In this document: positions 20,444-30,042 of the stretch, one piece after another
How the letters are laid out: each line of letters begins with the position of its first letter
How positions within the stretch are numbered: position 1 is the first letter of the stretch
Source of the DNA: Saccharomonospora xinjiangensis XJ-54
Lineage (GTDB): Bacteria; Actinomycetota; Actinomycetes; Mycobacteriales; Pseudonocardiaceae
Direction: 5' to 3'
Assembly: GCF_000258175.1 (NCBI RefSeq)
Contig: NZ_JH636049.1
Span: 3,325,482 to 3,389,481, forward strand
Length of the DNA stretch: 64,000 bases
Program-made: the position numbers and the translations under genes
The notes under the pieces: generated by a model
The model's database searches: none
What the model saw: the letters and a program-made list of their open reading frames with translations, nothing else
Told to the model about the DNA's origin: nothing

Positions 20444-23400
20444 TCACTCGGAGTGACGCCACATCCTCGCGTAGTGCCCGTCCGCCGCGACCAGCTCGTC
20501 GTGCGTTCCCTTCTCCACGATCCGGCCGCGGTCCAGCACCACGATCACGTCGGCCCGCGCGGCGGTGGCCAGCCGGTGCGCCACCACGAACGTGGTGCGG
20601 GCCGAGGCGAGCCGGTCCGTCGCTTTCAGCACCGCAGCCTCCGTGGCCGGGTCGAGTGCCGCCGTGGCCTCGTCGAGCAGCAGTACTCCAGGATTCACCA
20701 GCTCAGCCCTCGCCAGTGCCACGAGCTGGCGCTGACCTGCCGACAGTGCCCTGCCCCTCTCGCCGACCTGCTGGCGGAACCCGTGTGGCAGCGCGGCGAT
20801 CGCATCCAGCGCGCCCACCGCTCGGACGGCGGCCTCCACCTCGGCGTCGGTGGCGCCGGGCCTGCCGTATCGCACGTTGTCGGCGACCGTGCCGGAGAAC
20901 AGATGTGCTTCCTGCGGCACGACGCCGATGCGTCCCTTGAGCGACTCGGGGTCGTAGTCGCGCACGTCCACCCCGTCGAGACACACCCTGCCTCGGGTCA
21001 CGTCGTAGAACCGTGCGACGAGCTTGACCACCGTGGACTTGCCCGCACCCGTCGCTCCCACGAGCGCCACCGTGGTTCCGGCTGGCACCCGAAGGTCGAA
21101 GTCCCGCAGCGCGGGCCGCTCGGCGCCCGGATAGCGGAACTCGACGCCCGCGAGTTCGACGTCGCCCCGCAGGCGGGCCGGTGCGGGAACAGGTTTCTCC
21201 GGCGGGGGCACCGACGTCGGGGTGCGCAACAGGTCGCCGATGCGCCGTAGCCCGACCTTGGCCTGCTGATAGCCGTCGAACACACTCGACAACTGCTGCA
21301 CCGGCGAGAAGAAAAGGCCGAGGTACAGCAGGAACGCCATGAGTACGCCGACCGTGAGCGTGCCGTCCGCGACGCGGTTCGCGCCCGCGACGAGCACGAC
21401 GGCTTCCGCGACTCCCGACAGCAGGGTGATGAAGGGGAAGTACGTGGCGACGTAGCGCTGCGCGCGCAGGCGAGACCGCCGGTACGCGGCGCTGCGCGAG
21501 GCGAACCGTTCCGCCGAACGCTTCTCCGCGGCGTATGCCTGTGCGACCCGCAGTCCAGAGACGTTCTCCTGCATGTCGGCGTTGACCGCGCTCACCCGCT
21601 CCCTCGCCTCGGTGTACGCGGCGGAGGCCCGCCTCCGGAACAGGATCGTCGCCACCACCAGCACCGGCAGCACGGCGAACGCGAACAGCGCCAGGCTCGC
21701 GTCGGTGACGATCAGGGCCACGCTGATGCCCACCAGCGTCAGCACACTCACCACCGCTGTGGCGAGGCCCGTCTGGAGGAACGTCGAAAGCGCATCGACG
21801 TCGGTGGTCATCCTCGTCATGATCGCGCCGGAGAGCTGGCGCTCGTAGTAGTCGAGGCCGAGCCGTTGCAGGTGGGCGTAGCTGCGAACGCGCAGGAGGT
21901 AGAGCACCGACTCGCCGGTTCGGGCGGTGAGCCGGGTCTGAGCCCACACGGCCAGCCAGTCGGCCGCGATCACGAGGACACCCGCGAGCGCGGCCAGCCA
22001 CACCGCGGACTCCACACCCACCCGCACACCGTCGTCCACACCCCGCTCGTACAGCGCGGGAACCGCGACGGCGGCGAGCGCATCGACGGCCACGAACGCC
22101 ACCACGGCAGCCAACAGCGGCTTCACCGGCCGGAGCAGTCGCCCGAGGCGGAAGTGTGGATCGGGTGCGGTGGGGTCCTCGCCGCCGAGGCGCGGCTCTC
22201 CGGTGGCTTCCGGTAACTCGGCAACGCGCCTCAGCAGATCCGGTGTTGGCGCCAGGCCGAGCGCCGCCCTCGTGCCCGGCGTATCGGCCGCTGTGATGGC
22301 TCCGCCGGTGCTCGCCAGTACCGGCGACTCGTCGGAGGGCATCGGGGGCCAGAGCGCGGGCGTGATCCCGGAATCGTCCGGAACGAGGTCGCCGTGGCGA
22401 TGGATCTCCTCGGCGTCGTCCCCCGGCCCCGACACCAGGTCGCGGAAGAGCGCGCACCGCTGCCGCAGCTCGTCGTGCGTGCCGACATCGACGACCTTTC
22501 CACCGTCGAGCACCGCGATCCGGTCGGCGAGCGCCAGAGTCGAGCGCCGGTGAGCGATGAGGAGGGTGGTGCGCGACCGCGTGACGCTGCGAAGCGTGTC
22601 GTGGATCGCCGCCTCGGTCACCGTGTCCACGGCCGACGTCGCGTCGTCGAGGATCAGCACCCTCGGGTCCGTCAGCAGCGCGCGGGCGAGCCCGAGCCGC
22701 TGGCGTTGCCCACCAGACAGCGTCAGTCCCCGCTCGCCGACCTGCGTGTCGTAGCCGTCGGGGAGCGCGCTGATGAACTCGTGGGCCTCCGCAGCCCTGG
22801 CCGCGGCCACGATCTCGTCGTCGGAGGCGTCGGGCCTGCCGTAGGCGATGTTCTCGCGCACCGACGTCGAGAAGAGGAACGCCTCCTCGAACACGACCCC
22901 CACCGTGCGCCGGAGGTCGCCGAGGGAGAGGTCACGCACATCGATGCCGCCCACTTCGACGGAACCGGCGTGCGGGTCGTAGAAGCGGGGAAGCAGTAGC
23001 GAGATCGTCGATTTCCCCGAGCCCGCGGTGCCGACGAGCGCGAGCGTCTCGCCAGGGCGGGCTTCGAGCGAGAGGCCGTCGAGCACCGGCTCGGTCCTCG
23101 TGTAGCCGAACCGCACGGCGTCGAAGCGCACCGAGAGCGGCCCTTCCGGGACGGCGACAGGACGCCGCGGATCGGTCACCTCCGGTTGCGCGTCCACGAG
23201 CTCGTGCACGCGTTCGACCCCGGCGCGTGTGAGCTGCGCCTGCACCACGAGACTGGCGAGCATCCGAGCGGGCCCGACCAGCGCAGAGACGTAGGTGGCG
23301 AAGGCGAGGAACGTGCCGAGGCTGATCTCGCCCCGGAGCGCGAGGACGCCGCCGACGGCGAGAACGGCCACCTGCCCCGCAGCGGGGAGAGCCGAGGTGG

Positions 23401-24172
23401 TCGCCGCCGGAACGGCGGAGAGGCGGGCAGCGCGCAGGCGCTCGGCGTAGAGCCTTCGCGCCCTTCCTGCCAGCGTCGTGACCTCCCGCGACGACTGGCC
23501 GAACCCTTTGACGACGCGGATGCCCGTGACGGTCTCCTCGACCTGCTGGGCGACGTCGGCCGCGCGCTGCTGGGCCGACCACGTCGCGGGGAAGAGCCTG
23601 GTGCGGCTCATCGCGACCACGATGCCGACGGCGGGCGCCACCACCAGCGCGATCAGGGTGAGCACCGGTGACATCCACAGCATCGCGCCAAGAGCGAGCA
23701 GTGCGAAGACCACGGAGCCTGCCGAGAGCGGAACCTGCATGAGGAATCCGGTGACCAGCTGGAGATCGGTGATGGCCCGCGAGACGATCTGGCCGGTCCT
23801 CATCGAGTCCTGCTTGCCGCCATCGAGCCGGGAGACGGAGGCGAAGACGTCGCGGCGCAGGTCGTGCTGCACGTCGAGGGCGAGCCTGCCGCCGAGGTAG
23901 CGGCGGGCGAACGCGCTGCCGAACGCGAGGACGTTGAGTCCGATCAGCGCGGCGGCGAACACGGAAAGGCGTGAGGTGTCACCCGCGACCGCGTCGTCAA
24001 CGGCGGCTCGGACCAGCAGGGGAGTGGCCGCTTGAAGGCCCACCCCCACAACGGCGGCCGACAGCGCCAGCACGACCACAACGGGGTGGCGCCAGCAGGC
24101 TGACGCGAGTCGCCGGATCCAGCCTGGGGAAGGGGCGTGAGCGCGCGACGGTGCCGCCGTTGTCGTTCGCAC
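20444..24172 (-). CDS. Fused full-length ABC exporter (TMD-NBD-TMD-NBD)
   Basis: 1242 residues holding two type IV ABC exporter halves. NBD1 has Walker A GTAGSGKST (381-389), signature LSGGQ (485-489) and Walker B VLILDD (505-510). NBD2 has Walker A GATGAGKST, signature LSAGQ (1143-1147) and Walker B VLLLDE (to 1168). NBD1 has Asp instead of the catalytic Glu and NBD2 has an altered signature. These two defects belong to the same composite ATP site, as in heterodimeric exporters such as TM287/288. The substrate is unknown; lipids or drugs are usual for the family. The GTG start lies 19 bases after the ABC-2 permease stop, so it may be co-transcribed with the transporter genes upstream. Confidence 0.9.
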   Translation of the reverse strand: MRTTTAAPSRAHAPSPGWIRRLASACWRHPVVVVLALSAAVVGVGLQAATPLLVRAAVDDAVAGDTSRLSVFAAALIGLNVLAFGSAFARRYLGGRLALDVQHDLRRDVFASVSRLDGGKQDSMRTGQIVSRAITDLQLVTGFLMQVPLSAGSVVFALLALGAMLWMSPVLTLIALVVAPAVGIVVAMSRTRLFPATWSAQQRAADVAQQVEETVTGIRVVKGFGQSSREVTTLAGRARRLYAERLRAARLSAVPAATTSALPAAGQVAVLAVGGVLALRGEISLGTFLAFATYVSALVGPARMLASLVVQAQLTRAGVERVHELVDAQPEVTDPRRPVAVPEGPLSVRFDAVRFGYTRTEPVLDGLSLEARPGETLALVGTAGSGKSTISLLLPRFYDPHAGSVEVGGIDVRDLSLGDLRRTVGVVFEEAFLFSTSVRENIAYGRPDASDDEIVAAARAAEAHEFISALPDGYDTQVGERGLTLSGGQRQRLGLARALLTDPRVLILDDATSAVDTVTEAAIHDTLRSVTRSRTTLLIAHRRSTLALADRIAVLDGGKVVDVGTHDELRQRCALFRDLVSGPGDDAEEIHRHGDLVPDDSGITPALWPPMPSDESPVLASTGGAITAADTPGTRAALGLAPTPDLLRRVAELPEATGEPRLGGEDPTAPDPHFRLGRLLRPVKPLLAAVVAFVAVDALAAVAVPALYERGVDDGVRVGVESAVWLAALAGVLVIAADWLAVWAQTRLTARTGESVLYLLRVRSYAHLQRLGLDYYERQLSGAIMTRMTTDVDALSTFLQTGLATAVVSVLTLVGISVALIVTDASLALFAFAVLPVLVVATILFRRRASAAYTEARERVSAVNADMQENVSGLRVAQAYAAEKRSAERFASRSAAYRRSRLRAQRYVATYFPFITLLSGVAEAVVLVAGANRVADGTLTVGVLMAFLLYLGLFFSPVQQLSSVFDGYQQAKVGLRRIGDLLRTPTSVPPPEKPVPAPARLRGDVELAGVEFRYPGAERPALRDFDLRVPAGTTVALVGATGAGKSTVVKLVARFYDVTRGRVCLDGVDVRDYDPESLKGRIGVVPQEAHLFSGTVADNVRYGRPGATDAEVEAAVRAVGALDAIAALPHGFRQQVGERGRALSAGQRQLVALARAELVNPGVLLLDEATAALDPATEAAVLKATDRLASARTTFVVAHRLATAARADVIVVLDRGRIVEKGTHDELVAADGHYARMWRHSE

Positions 24173-24191
24173 TCACGCCCCCCTGTGCTCG

Positions 24192-25091
24192 TCAGGTGAT
24201 GTCGCGGTTCTGGTTCGCCGCCCAGCCACTGCCGAAGAACAGCATGGTCCATGCGAAGAAGATCAGGGCAGACGCCCACCACGAGAACGCGCCCGGCGCG
24301 CCCGCGAAGAACTGCATACCCCACTGCAAGCCGTCATCGACCTGGTTGATCTGGTCGGCCATCGACGAGCCGATCGCGCCGAACGCCTCCGCACCGACGG
24401 CGCCGACGATGCCGTTCAACGCGCCGTTCGGCAGCACACCGCCGAGCCAGCCGAGTTCCGCCGAGATGAACGCCACGATGACGATGACGTTCTCGATCAG
24501 CAGCATCCACAGGCACAGGAACACCGTCGGCCCTGTGACGCTCTTCCAGACGGCGCCGAGCCCGACACCGAACAGCGTGCCGAGAACAGCGGCCAGCATG
24601 CCTGCGGCCGAAATGCCGATCCACTGCCCTGCGGAAGGAAGCCCCTCGCTGTCCACGGTGATCACGGTGCCGATGCTCGCCGCTGCCACGGCGATGAAGC
24701 CGTACAACAGCCCCCACACCACGGAGGTAATCATCTTCGCGGAGAGCACGGCCGCGCGGTTCGGGGCCGTGAGGAACGTCGTGCTGATCGTCTTGCGCGT
24801 GTACTCACCCGCCAGCGCCGAGATACCGAAGATGACTCCGAAGAACACGCCGATGTTGATGGCGCGCCCCAGGGAGAGCAGGCCGACCGGCATCGCCTGA
24901 ACCTCGATACCGAGCAGCATGGCGAGTTGCTGCGCGTCGGTGCTGCCGAGGAAGTCGTTGAAGTCGTTGACGGTGGCGCCCCAGCTCAGCGCGAACACCA
25001 GGGATGCGGCGAACGCCGGGATCGCGAGCGCCCACCACAGGCCGAGCGTGAGCGTCTTGCGGAACTCCGCTTTGATCAGGTTGCCCATCAC
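24192..25091 (-). CDS. ABC-2 type transporter permease
   Basis: 299 residues with six predicted membrane segments: about 20-38, 75-98, 118-142, 155-180, 190-215 and 265-290. The N-terminal MGNLIKAEFRKTLTLGLWW amphipathic segment, EYTRKTISTTFLTAPNR and later hydrophobic helices are characteristic of the NatB/ABC-2 family. It starts inside the stop codon of the ATPase gene (four-base ATGA overlap), so the two are translationally coupled and form one transporter. The substrate is not evident. Confidence 0.88.
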   Translation of the reverse strand: MMGNLIKAEFRKTLTLGLWWALAIPAFAASLVFALSWGATVNDFNDFLGSTDAQQLAMLLGIEVQAMPVGLLSLGRAINIGVFFGVIFGISALAGEYTRKTISTTFLTAPNRAAVLSAKMITSVVWGLLYGFIAVAAASIGTVITVDSEGLPSAGQWIGISAAGMLAAVLGTLFGVGLGAVWKSVTGPTVFLCLWMLLIENVIVIVAFISAELGWLGGVLPNGALNGIVGAVGAEAFGAIGSSMADQINQVDDGLQWGMQFFAGAPGAFSWWASALIFFAWTMLFFGSGWAANQNRDIT

Positions 25092-26176
25092 TGCTGCTGA
25101 CCTCCCCAGCCCTGGTTCGGCTGCGGTTGTTGACCGGGTTGCTGGTAGTTCTGCTGGTACGGCTGTTGCTGGTACTGCTGGTACTGCTGGTATGCCTGCG
25201 GCCCGGACTGCGGTCCCTGCTGGCCCCAGCCGCCCTGCTGCGCCTGCTGCTGAGCCTGGATCGGCGCCCCGTTGTACTGCGGTGTCGTGAGCTGGAAAAA
25301 CAGCTGTTCCAGGTCGGCTTTCTGCTCCTCCATGCCGTACACGGCGATGCCCGCGCGTGCGGCGATGTCACCGATCTGCTGCACCGTGGTCCCTGTCACC
25401 GCGACGCGCCCGTCCTGGGTCGGTTCGACCTCGTTGATCCCCGCCTCGCGCAGAGCCGTGGCCAGCCCGCCCGCGTCCGCAGGCTGGACGAGCACTCGCG
25501 ACCGCTGGCCCTGGCGAAGGTTCTCCAGCGGCCCGAAATACCGCGTCATGCCCGCGCTGACGATCACAACCTGGTCGATCGTCTGCTCGACCTCCGACAA
25601 CAGGTGGCTGGACACCAGCACGGTGCGGCCCTGCGCCGCGTACGAGCGCAGGAACGTGCGGAGCCAGGCGATGCCCTCGGGGTCGAGGCCGTTGGCAGGT
25701 TCGTCGAGGACGAGCACCTGCGGGTCGCCGAGCAGCGCGGTGGCCAGTGCGAGGCGCTGCCGCATGCCGAGCGAGAAGCCGCCTGCCTTGCGGTGGGCGG
25801 CCGGAGCGAGACCCACCAGAGCCAGAAGCTCGTCGGCCCGCTGGTCGGGGACGCCGATCGCGGCGGCGTAGACGAGAAGGTGGTCGCGGGCGGTCCGCTT
25901 CGGGTGGAAACTGCCGTTGTCGAGCACCGAACCGACGACGCGGGCCGGATTGCCCAGTTCGTGGTGCTGCCTCCCGTTGATCGTGGCCGTGCCGGACGTC
26001 GGCTTGACGAGGCCGAGCAGCATCCGCAACGTCGTCGTCTTACCGGCACCGTTCGGTCCGAGAAACCCGGTCACGCTGCCGGGTTCGACCGTGAAGCTGA
26101 GGTTCTGCACCGCCGTGACGGCGCCGAACTGCTTGGTGAGGTTCTGCACCGCGATGCGGCCACTGCCGTCGTGCAT
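25088..26176 (-). CDS. ABC transporter ATP-binding protein with Gln-rich C-terminal tail
   Basis: 362 residues. NBD: Walker A GPNGAGKTT (about 41-49), signature FSLGMRQRL, Walker B VLVLDEPANGLDPEG, H-loop SSHLLSEVEQ; then a DUF4162-like regulatory segment. The last 60 residues are a low-complexity tail of Gln, Tyr, Pro and Gly (YQQYQQYQQQPYQQNYQQ), unusual for an ABC ATPase. ATG 26176 with GAGGG just upstream is chosen; the frame extends further upstream without similarity. It is coupled to the ABC-2 permease downstream. Confidence 0.9.
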   Translation of the reverse strand: MHDGSGRIAVQNLTKQFGAVTAVQNLSFTVEPGSVTGFLGPNGAGKTTTLRMLLGLVKPTSGTATINGRQHHELGNPARVVGSVLDNGSFHPKRTARDHLLVYAAAIGVPDQRADELLALVGLAPAAHRKAGGFSLGMRQRLALATALLGDPQVLVLDEPANGLDPEGIAWLRTFLRSYAAQGRTVLVSSHLLSEVEQTIDQVVIVSAGMTRYFGPLENLRQGQRSRVLVQPADAGGLATALREAGINEVEPTQDGRVAVTGTTVQQIGDIAARAGIAVYGMEEQKADLEQLFFQLTTPQYNGAPIQAQQQAQQGGWGQQGPQSGPQAYQQYQQYQQQPYQQNYQQPGQQPQPNQGWGGQQQ

Positions 26177-26487
26177 GCTGCCCTCGTTTCCTCGTGATCG
26201 TGCGCTTGGCTCGCGCCATCCTGCCGTACCGGCTGTTTGGACGATCAAGCGAGGGGATCGGTTTCGTCGTCGCAGGGGGCCGGTGAGACGGCACACCGAC
26301 CGGCCGAACTGGACGATTCACGAAGGAAGTAGGGGTGTGGTGGGAAAGAAACGTGTGTGACCGGGCTCCCCCGAGCGGCGAAGCCGGACGTTATTGCTTA
26401 AGCTTGGTGTCGGCGGCCCGCTCCCGGTGACCCCCAGGCTGGTAGAGCGGGCCGCCCCTTCTTTCGATTCGGCCGAGTGCCGGGCAG
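26177..26487. other. Intergenic region between ald and the ABC-2 operon
   Basis: About 310 bases. It holds the terminator of ald (26412-26456) and, presumably, the promoter of the ABC-2 operon around 26200-26380, where no convincing -35/-10 pair stands out. GCTTAAGC at 26397-26404 is a short palindrome. No coding signal. Confidence 0.5.
26412..26456. terminator. Terminator hairpin downstream of ald
   Basis: A 12-bp perfect stem (GGCGGCCCGCTC, 26412-26423, with 26445-26456), 32 bases beyond the ald stop codon. Confidence 0.7.
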
Positions 26488-27594
26488 TCACAGATGAGGT
26501 TCGGTGAACCGGATTCCGTGTGCCTTCGCCACCGGCTCGTTGGTCAGCTCTCCCGCATGCGTGTTGAGTCCCCCTGCCAGCGCGGGATCCTCGGCCGCGG
26601 CGTCGCGCCAGCCCAGCTCGGCGATGCGGAGCACGTAGGGCATGGTGGCGTTGGTCAGCGCGAACGTCGAGGTACGCGGCACGGCACCCGGCATGTTCGT
26701 GACGCAGTAGAAGACCGTGTCGCCCACGAGGTAGGTCGGGTCGTCGTGGGTTGTCGGGCGCGAGTCGGCGAAGCAGCCGCCCTGGTCGATCGACACATCG
26801 ACCACGACGCTGCCCGGTTTCATCCCGGCCACCAGCTCATGTGACACCAGCGTCGGTGCCTTCGCCCCCGGGACGAGAACAGCGCCGATCACGAGATCCG
26901 CGTTCGTCACCGCATCCGCCACGGACAGCGTCGTGGAGTACACGGTCCGGACGCGGCCGGTGAACTCCTGATCAAGGCGGGAGAGCCGGTCGAGCTTGGT
27001 GTCGAGCACCTCGACGTCGGCGCCGAGCCCCACGGCGATCCCGGCGGCTCCCCTGCCCGCGACGCCCGCGCCGATCACCGTCACCTTGGCAGGGTGAACC
27101 CCGGGGACTCCGCCGGGGAGCAGACCCCTTCCACCGGACGGCCGCAGTAGCGCGGCAGCGCCGACCTGGGGTGCGAGCCTGCCTGCCACCTCCGACATCG
27201 GCGCGAGCAGGGGGAGGGTGCCGTCCTCTGCTTGAACCGTCTCGTAGGCCAGCGCCGTGCTGCCACCGGCGAGGAGTGCCTCCGTCAGTGGCCGGTCCGC
27301 CGCGAGGTGGAGATACGTGAACAACACAAGGCCCTCACGGAGATGGCCGTACTCCGAGGCGATCGGTTCCTTGACCTTGAGCAGCAACTCGGCCTCGCCC
27401 CACACGTCTTCGGCCCTGTCGAGCACCGTCGCGCCTGCCCCTGCGTACTCCGCGTCGGCGATGGCCGAGCCAGCACCAGCGCCTGCCTCGACGTACACCG
27501 CGTGTCCTCTGCGGGTCAGTTCGTGAACACCGGGCGGTGTGAGAGCCACGCGGTACTCATGCTTCTTGATCTCTCGGGGCACGCCGATGCGCAC
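26488..27594 (-). CDS. ald: Alanine dehydrogenase
   Basis: 368 residues, the hexameric NAD-dependent enzyme interconverting L-alanine and pyruvate plus ammonia. [20 protein letters not shown] carries the substrate-binding Arg, ELLLKVKEP the catalytic Lys, and FTYLHLAAD the catalytic His. [20 protein letters not shown] is the NAD fold. The GTG start at 27594 has GAGGAGG upstream; an open frame continues beyond it without homology. The preceding gene on the same strand ends 88 bases upstream, so linkage is uncertain. A terminator follows. Confidence 0.95.
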   Translation of the reverse strand: MRIGVPREIKKHEYRVALTPPGVHELTRRGHAVYVEAGAGAGSAIADAEYAGAGATVLDRAEDVWGEAELLLKVKEPIASEYGHLREGLVLFTYLHLAADRPLTEALLAGGSTALAYETVQAEDGTLPLLAPMSEVAGRLAPQVGAAALLRPSGGRGLLPGGVPGVHPAKVTVIGAGVAGRGAAGIAVGLGADVEVLDTKLDRLSRLDQEFTGRVRTVYSTTLSVADAVTNADLVIGAVLVPGAKAPTLVSHELVAGMKPGSVVVDVSIDQGGCFADSRPTTHDDPTYLVGDTVFYCVTNMPGAVPRTSTFALTNATMPYVLRIAELGWRDAAAEDPALAGGLNTHAGELTNEPVAKAHGIRFTEPHL

Positions 27595-27682
27595 GATGTC
27601 CTCCTCGTCGGCCTCGGGGGCGGTGCCCTCATCCTGGGGCCACGCGGCGCCTGCGGCAGGGTGACCGCGCCCGGCCGTTGGG

Positions 27683-28210
27683 CTAGTCACTGAACGCGGA
27701 CTCGACCCACGCAGGTACCGGAAGGTCGCGGTCGAGACATTCGACGGCGAGGCGCAGTGTCCAGTGCAGTGCCGCGAGAACCACACTGTCCACCTCGGAT
27801 GGTGCGGCGTTCGCCAGCGCGATCTCCACCTGATCGGCCGCGGCGTCGGTGTTGCCGTGGACCTCCGCGAGCAGGGTGCGCACGGCTGTGCGCATCGGCG
27901 GGTCGGCCCTGTCGATGGGGACCTCCTCGCCGGTCTCGTCGAACACCTGCACCTTCACGGGCCGGGAGCCGCCCTCGCCAAGGCTCGCGATCATGGCGCT
28001 GCACGCGCCGAACAGCAGGAGGAGCAACTCCCGTGTCTCGGGGAGCTTGCCCCTGAGGCCGTCGGGGCCGACCGCTGCGAGGGCGTCCTCCTCGTCGGCC
28101 AGCGCAGCGGCGACCAGGGCGCGCTGTGCCTTGCGCAGCAACGCGTCCTCGGGTCCGCCCTCGTCGGCCTGGTCGCCGGCGTGGTCGTCAGAGCCCCACA
28201 CGCGTCCCAT
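27683..28210 (-). CDS. Conserved-type hypothetical protein
   Basis: 175 residues, acidic, mostly helical by composition, no membrane segment or signal. Central segment ETRELLLLLFGACSAMIASL; C-terminal half SEVDSVVLAALHWTLRLAVE. I recognise no family. The ATG at 28210 gives MGRVWGSDDHAGDQ; a weak TTG lies one codon earlier. It lies 46 bases downstream of the TetR gene on the same strand, so the two may share a transcript, and it is followed by ald. Confidence 0.6.
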   Translation of the reverse strand: MGRVWGSDDHAGDQADEGGPEDALLRKAQRALVAAALADEEDALAAVGPDGLRGKLPETRELLLLLFGACSAMIASLGEGGSRPVKVQVFDETGEEVPIDRADPPMRTAVRTLLAEVHGNTDAAADQVEIALANAAPSEVDSVVLAALHWTLRLAVECLDRDLPVPAWVESAFSD

Positions 28211-28256
28211 CAAACACGACCGAAAGCGTCTTGGGTGCCGCCCGCGAGGGTGATCG

Positions 28257-28844
28257 TCACTTCGCCGCGTACAGCGCGCCGAGCGCGAGAGTCGTCAGCA
28301 ACTCGGCGAGTTCGTCGTCGGGCAGGTGACGGCTGTGCGGCGTCGAGTTCATGAGCCCGAACACGGCGTGCGCGGCCGACCGCGCGCGGGTGTCGTTCAG
28401 CCCGCCGACGGCGGCCCGCACCACCGAAACCCACACCTCGACATACCTGCGTTGCAGCGCCCTGACCTCCTTGCGGTCCGGCTCGGACAGGTTGGCGAGG
28501 TTGCGTTCCTGCACGGTGATCAGTGCGGGCTGGGAGAGGGCGAAATCGATGTGGAAGCGCACGAGCCCGGCCAGCACCTCGTCGGGCGACCCGCCTTCGG
28601 CGACTCTCGCCGTTCCCCCGTCGAGCAGGTAGCGGCTGATGGAGGTGAGCATCTCGCCGAGCATGGCGTCCTTGCTGCGGAAGTGCCGGTACAGAGCAGG
28701 GCCGGAGATACCGACCGCCGCGCCGATCTCGTCGATGCCGACGCCGTGAAAGCCGTGGCGCGCGAACAGTTCCGCCGCGGCTGCGAGGATCTGGTCGCGG
28801 CGGGTCGTCTTCTCGCCGCGAACGAGCGGGGACTCCGAGGGCAC
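28257..28844 (-). CDS. TetR family regulator, Rv2506/BkaR-like, probable repressor of the leucine-degradation operon
   Basis: 195 residues. The TetR_N HTH (about 18-62, ILAAAAELFARHGFHGVGID, ISGPALYRHFRSKDAML) precedes a ligand-binding helical domain. The sequence resembles mycobacterial Rv2506 (BkaR), which sits next to accD1-accA1-fadE19 and represses branched-chain keto-acid catabolism. The same three genes occur here from 30359 to 35114, with a lipase gene and repeats in between. An operator GTTAGC-N4-GTTAAC lies 20 bases before its start. Two copies of the same motif lie in the accD1 promoter, which supports both autoregulation and control of the operon. Confidence 0.82.
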   Translation of the reverse strand: MPSESPLVRGEKTTRRDQILAAAAELFARHGFHGVGIDEIGAAVGISGPALYRHFRSKDAMLGEMLTSISRYLLDGGTARVAEGGSPDEVLAGLVRFHIDFALSQPALITVQERNLANLSEPDRKEVRALQRRYVEVWVSVVRAAVGGLNDTRARSAAHAVFGLMNSTPHSRHLPDDELAELLTTLALGALYAAK

Positions 28845-28863
28845 GTCGATACTGTAGCGACCG

Positions 28864-28881
28864 GGTTAGCGAATGTTAACC
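28864..28881. promoter_or_regulatory. TetR operator (site 1, autoregulatory)
   Basis: GGTTAGC-GAAT-GTTAACC, an 18-bp near-palindrome immediately upstream of the TetR gene. It shares the pattern GTTARY-N4-RYTAAC with sites at 30302 and 30332. Confidence 0.75.
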
Positions 28882-28996
28882 ACATTACAGACTTATGGCG
28901 TGATCCAGTCGGGTTATGTCTGGTTCGCGCACTTCTTTCGTCACCTCTTCACCTGATACAGCTCTGGGCGGCTGAAACTTGACGAAAGGGTGCGCC

Positions 28997-29794
28997 ATGA
29001 CGGTGCGGGCTCGGCGATTCTTCACGGTCTTAGCGGTCTTCTTCGTAGCGATTGCGGGAGGGGCCCTCACGGCGGCCGCCACGCCCGCGGCCGTCAACTA
29101 CGTCGCCCTCGGCGACTCCTACTCGTCCGGTGTCGGCGCGAAGAACTACGGCGACTCGGGCAACTGCTTGCGCAGCTCCAACGCGTATCCCCAGCTGTGG
29201 GCCGACTCCCACAGCGTGTCGAGCTTCAAGTTCGTCGCCTGCTCGGGCGCGGTGACGTCCGATGTGATCAACCAGGCTTCGGCCGTGGACTCCAGCACCA
29301 CCTTCATCACCGTGTCGGTGGGCGGCAACGACGCCGGGTTCGCCGACGTGATGACCGACTGCACCCTCAGTTCCGACAGCAAGTGCGTCGCACGAGTGGA
29401 GGAGGCCAAGAACTTCGCGAGGACGACGTTGCCCGGCAGGCTGGACAACGTGTACAGCACCCTGAAGAACCGCGCGCCGAACGCGGAGATCGTGGTGCTG
29501 GGTTACCCGCGCTTCTACAAGATCGGCGGCTCGTGCAGCGTCGGCCTGAGCGACACCAAACGCGCGGCGATCAACTCCGGTGCCGACACTCTGGCCGAGG
29601 TCACGGCCGCGCGTGCGGCGGCGTGGGGTCTCACGTTCGTGGACATGCGTCCCGCCTTTAGCGGGCACGAGATCTGCGCCGACGGTGAGCGGTGGCTGCA
29701 CAGCCTCACCTGGCCGGTCGTCGAGTCGTACCACCCGACCGCCAACGGTCAGAAGCTCGGCTACTACGCCGCGCTGCGAAGCGTCACGGGCTGA
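28997..29794 (+). CDS. Secreted SGNH-hydrolase lipase/esterase
   Basis: 265 residues with a signal peptide (about 1-33, FFTVLAVFFVAIAGGALTAA). Block I is ALGDSYSSGVG with the nucleophile S41. Block III is SVGGNDAGF with the oxyanion Asn. The C-terminal SYHPTANGQ carries the catalytic His of block V. Three Cys pairs (six or more cysteines) suggest disulfides, as in the Streptomyces rimosus GDSL lipase and SCO7513-type phospholipases. ATG 28997 is chosen with AAAGGG upstream. It acts outside the cell on lipids or esters. Its place between the TetR gene and the acc operon may be incidental. Confidence 0.9.
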   Translation: MTVRARRFFTVLAVFFVAIAGGALTAAATPAAVNYVALGDSYSSGVGAKNYGDSGNCLRSSNAYPQLWADSHSVSSFKFVACSGAVTSDVINQASAVDSSTTFITVSVGGNDAGFADVMTDCTLSSDSKCVARVEEAKNFARTTLPGRLDNVYSTLKNRAPNAEIVVLGYPRFYKIGGSCSVGLSDTKRAAINSGADTLAEVTAARAAAWGLTFVDMRPAFSGHEICADGERWLHSLTWPVVESYHPTANGQKLGYYAALRSVTG

Positions 29795-30042
29795 TCCTGC
29801 CCCACCGGCCTCGCCGTACCGGCTTGTCGGGCCGACCTGCCGTACCGGCCCTGCCGGACTGAACTGCAGGAAGGCCTGCCGAGCCGATACTGCCGGACGG
29901 CCTGCCGAACATTCGGGAACGGGCCGGTCAGGGCCTAGAGCGGGCCGGGGCGGGACTGAGGAAGTGCCGGCGAAGTGCTCGGGAAGGGCCGGGAAGGGCT
30001 CGGGAAGGGCCGCCGCCCGAAGGGGCAGGCGGCCCTTCCCGC
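29795..30042 (+). other. Repeat-rich 3' region of the lipase gene with a terminator
   Basis: About 250 bases without a gene. The first part repeats short words of the type CTGCCG/TACCGG. The second part repeats GCTCGGGAAGGGCCG in near-tandem (about 29970-30012). It ends in a perfect 14-bp hairpin (CGGGAAGGGCCGCC, 30001-30014, with 30028-30041), probably the lipase terminator. The 21-bp array B starts directly after it. Confidence 0.6.
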
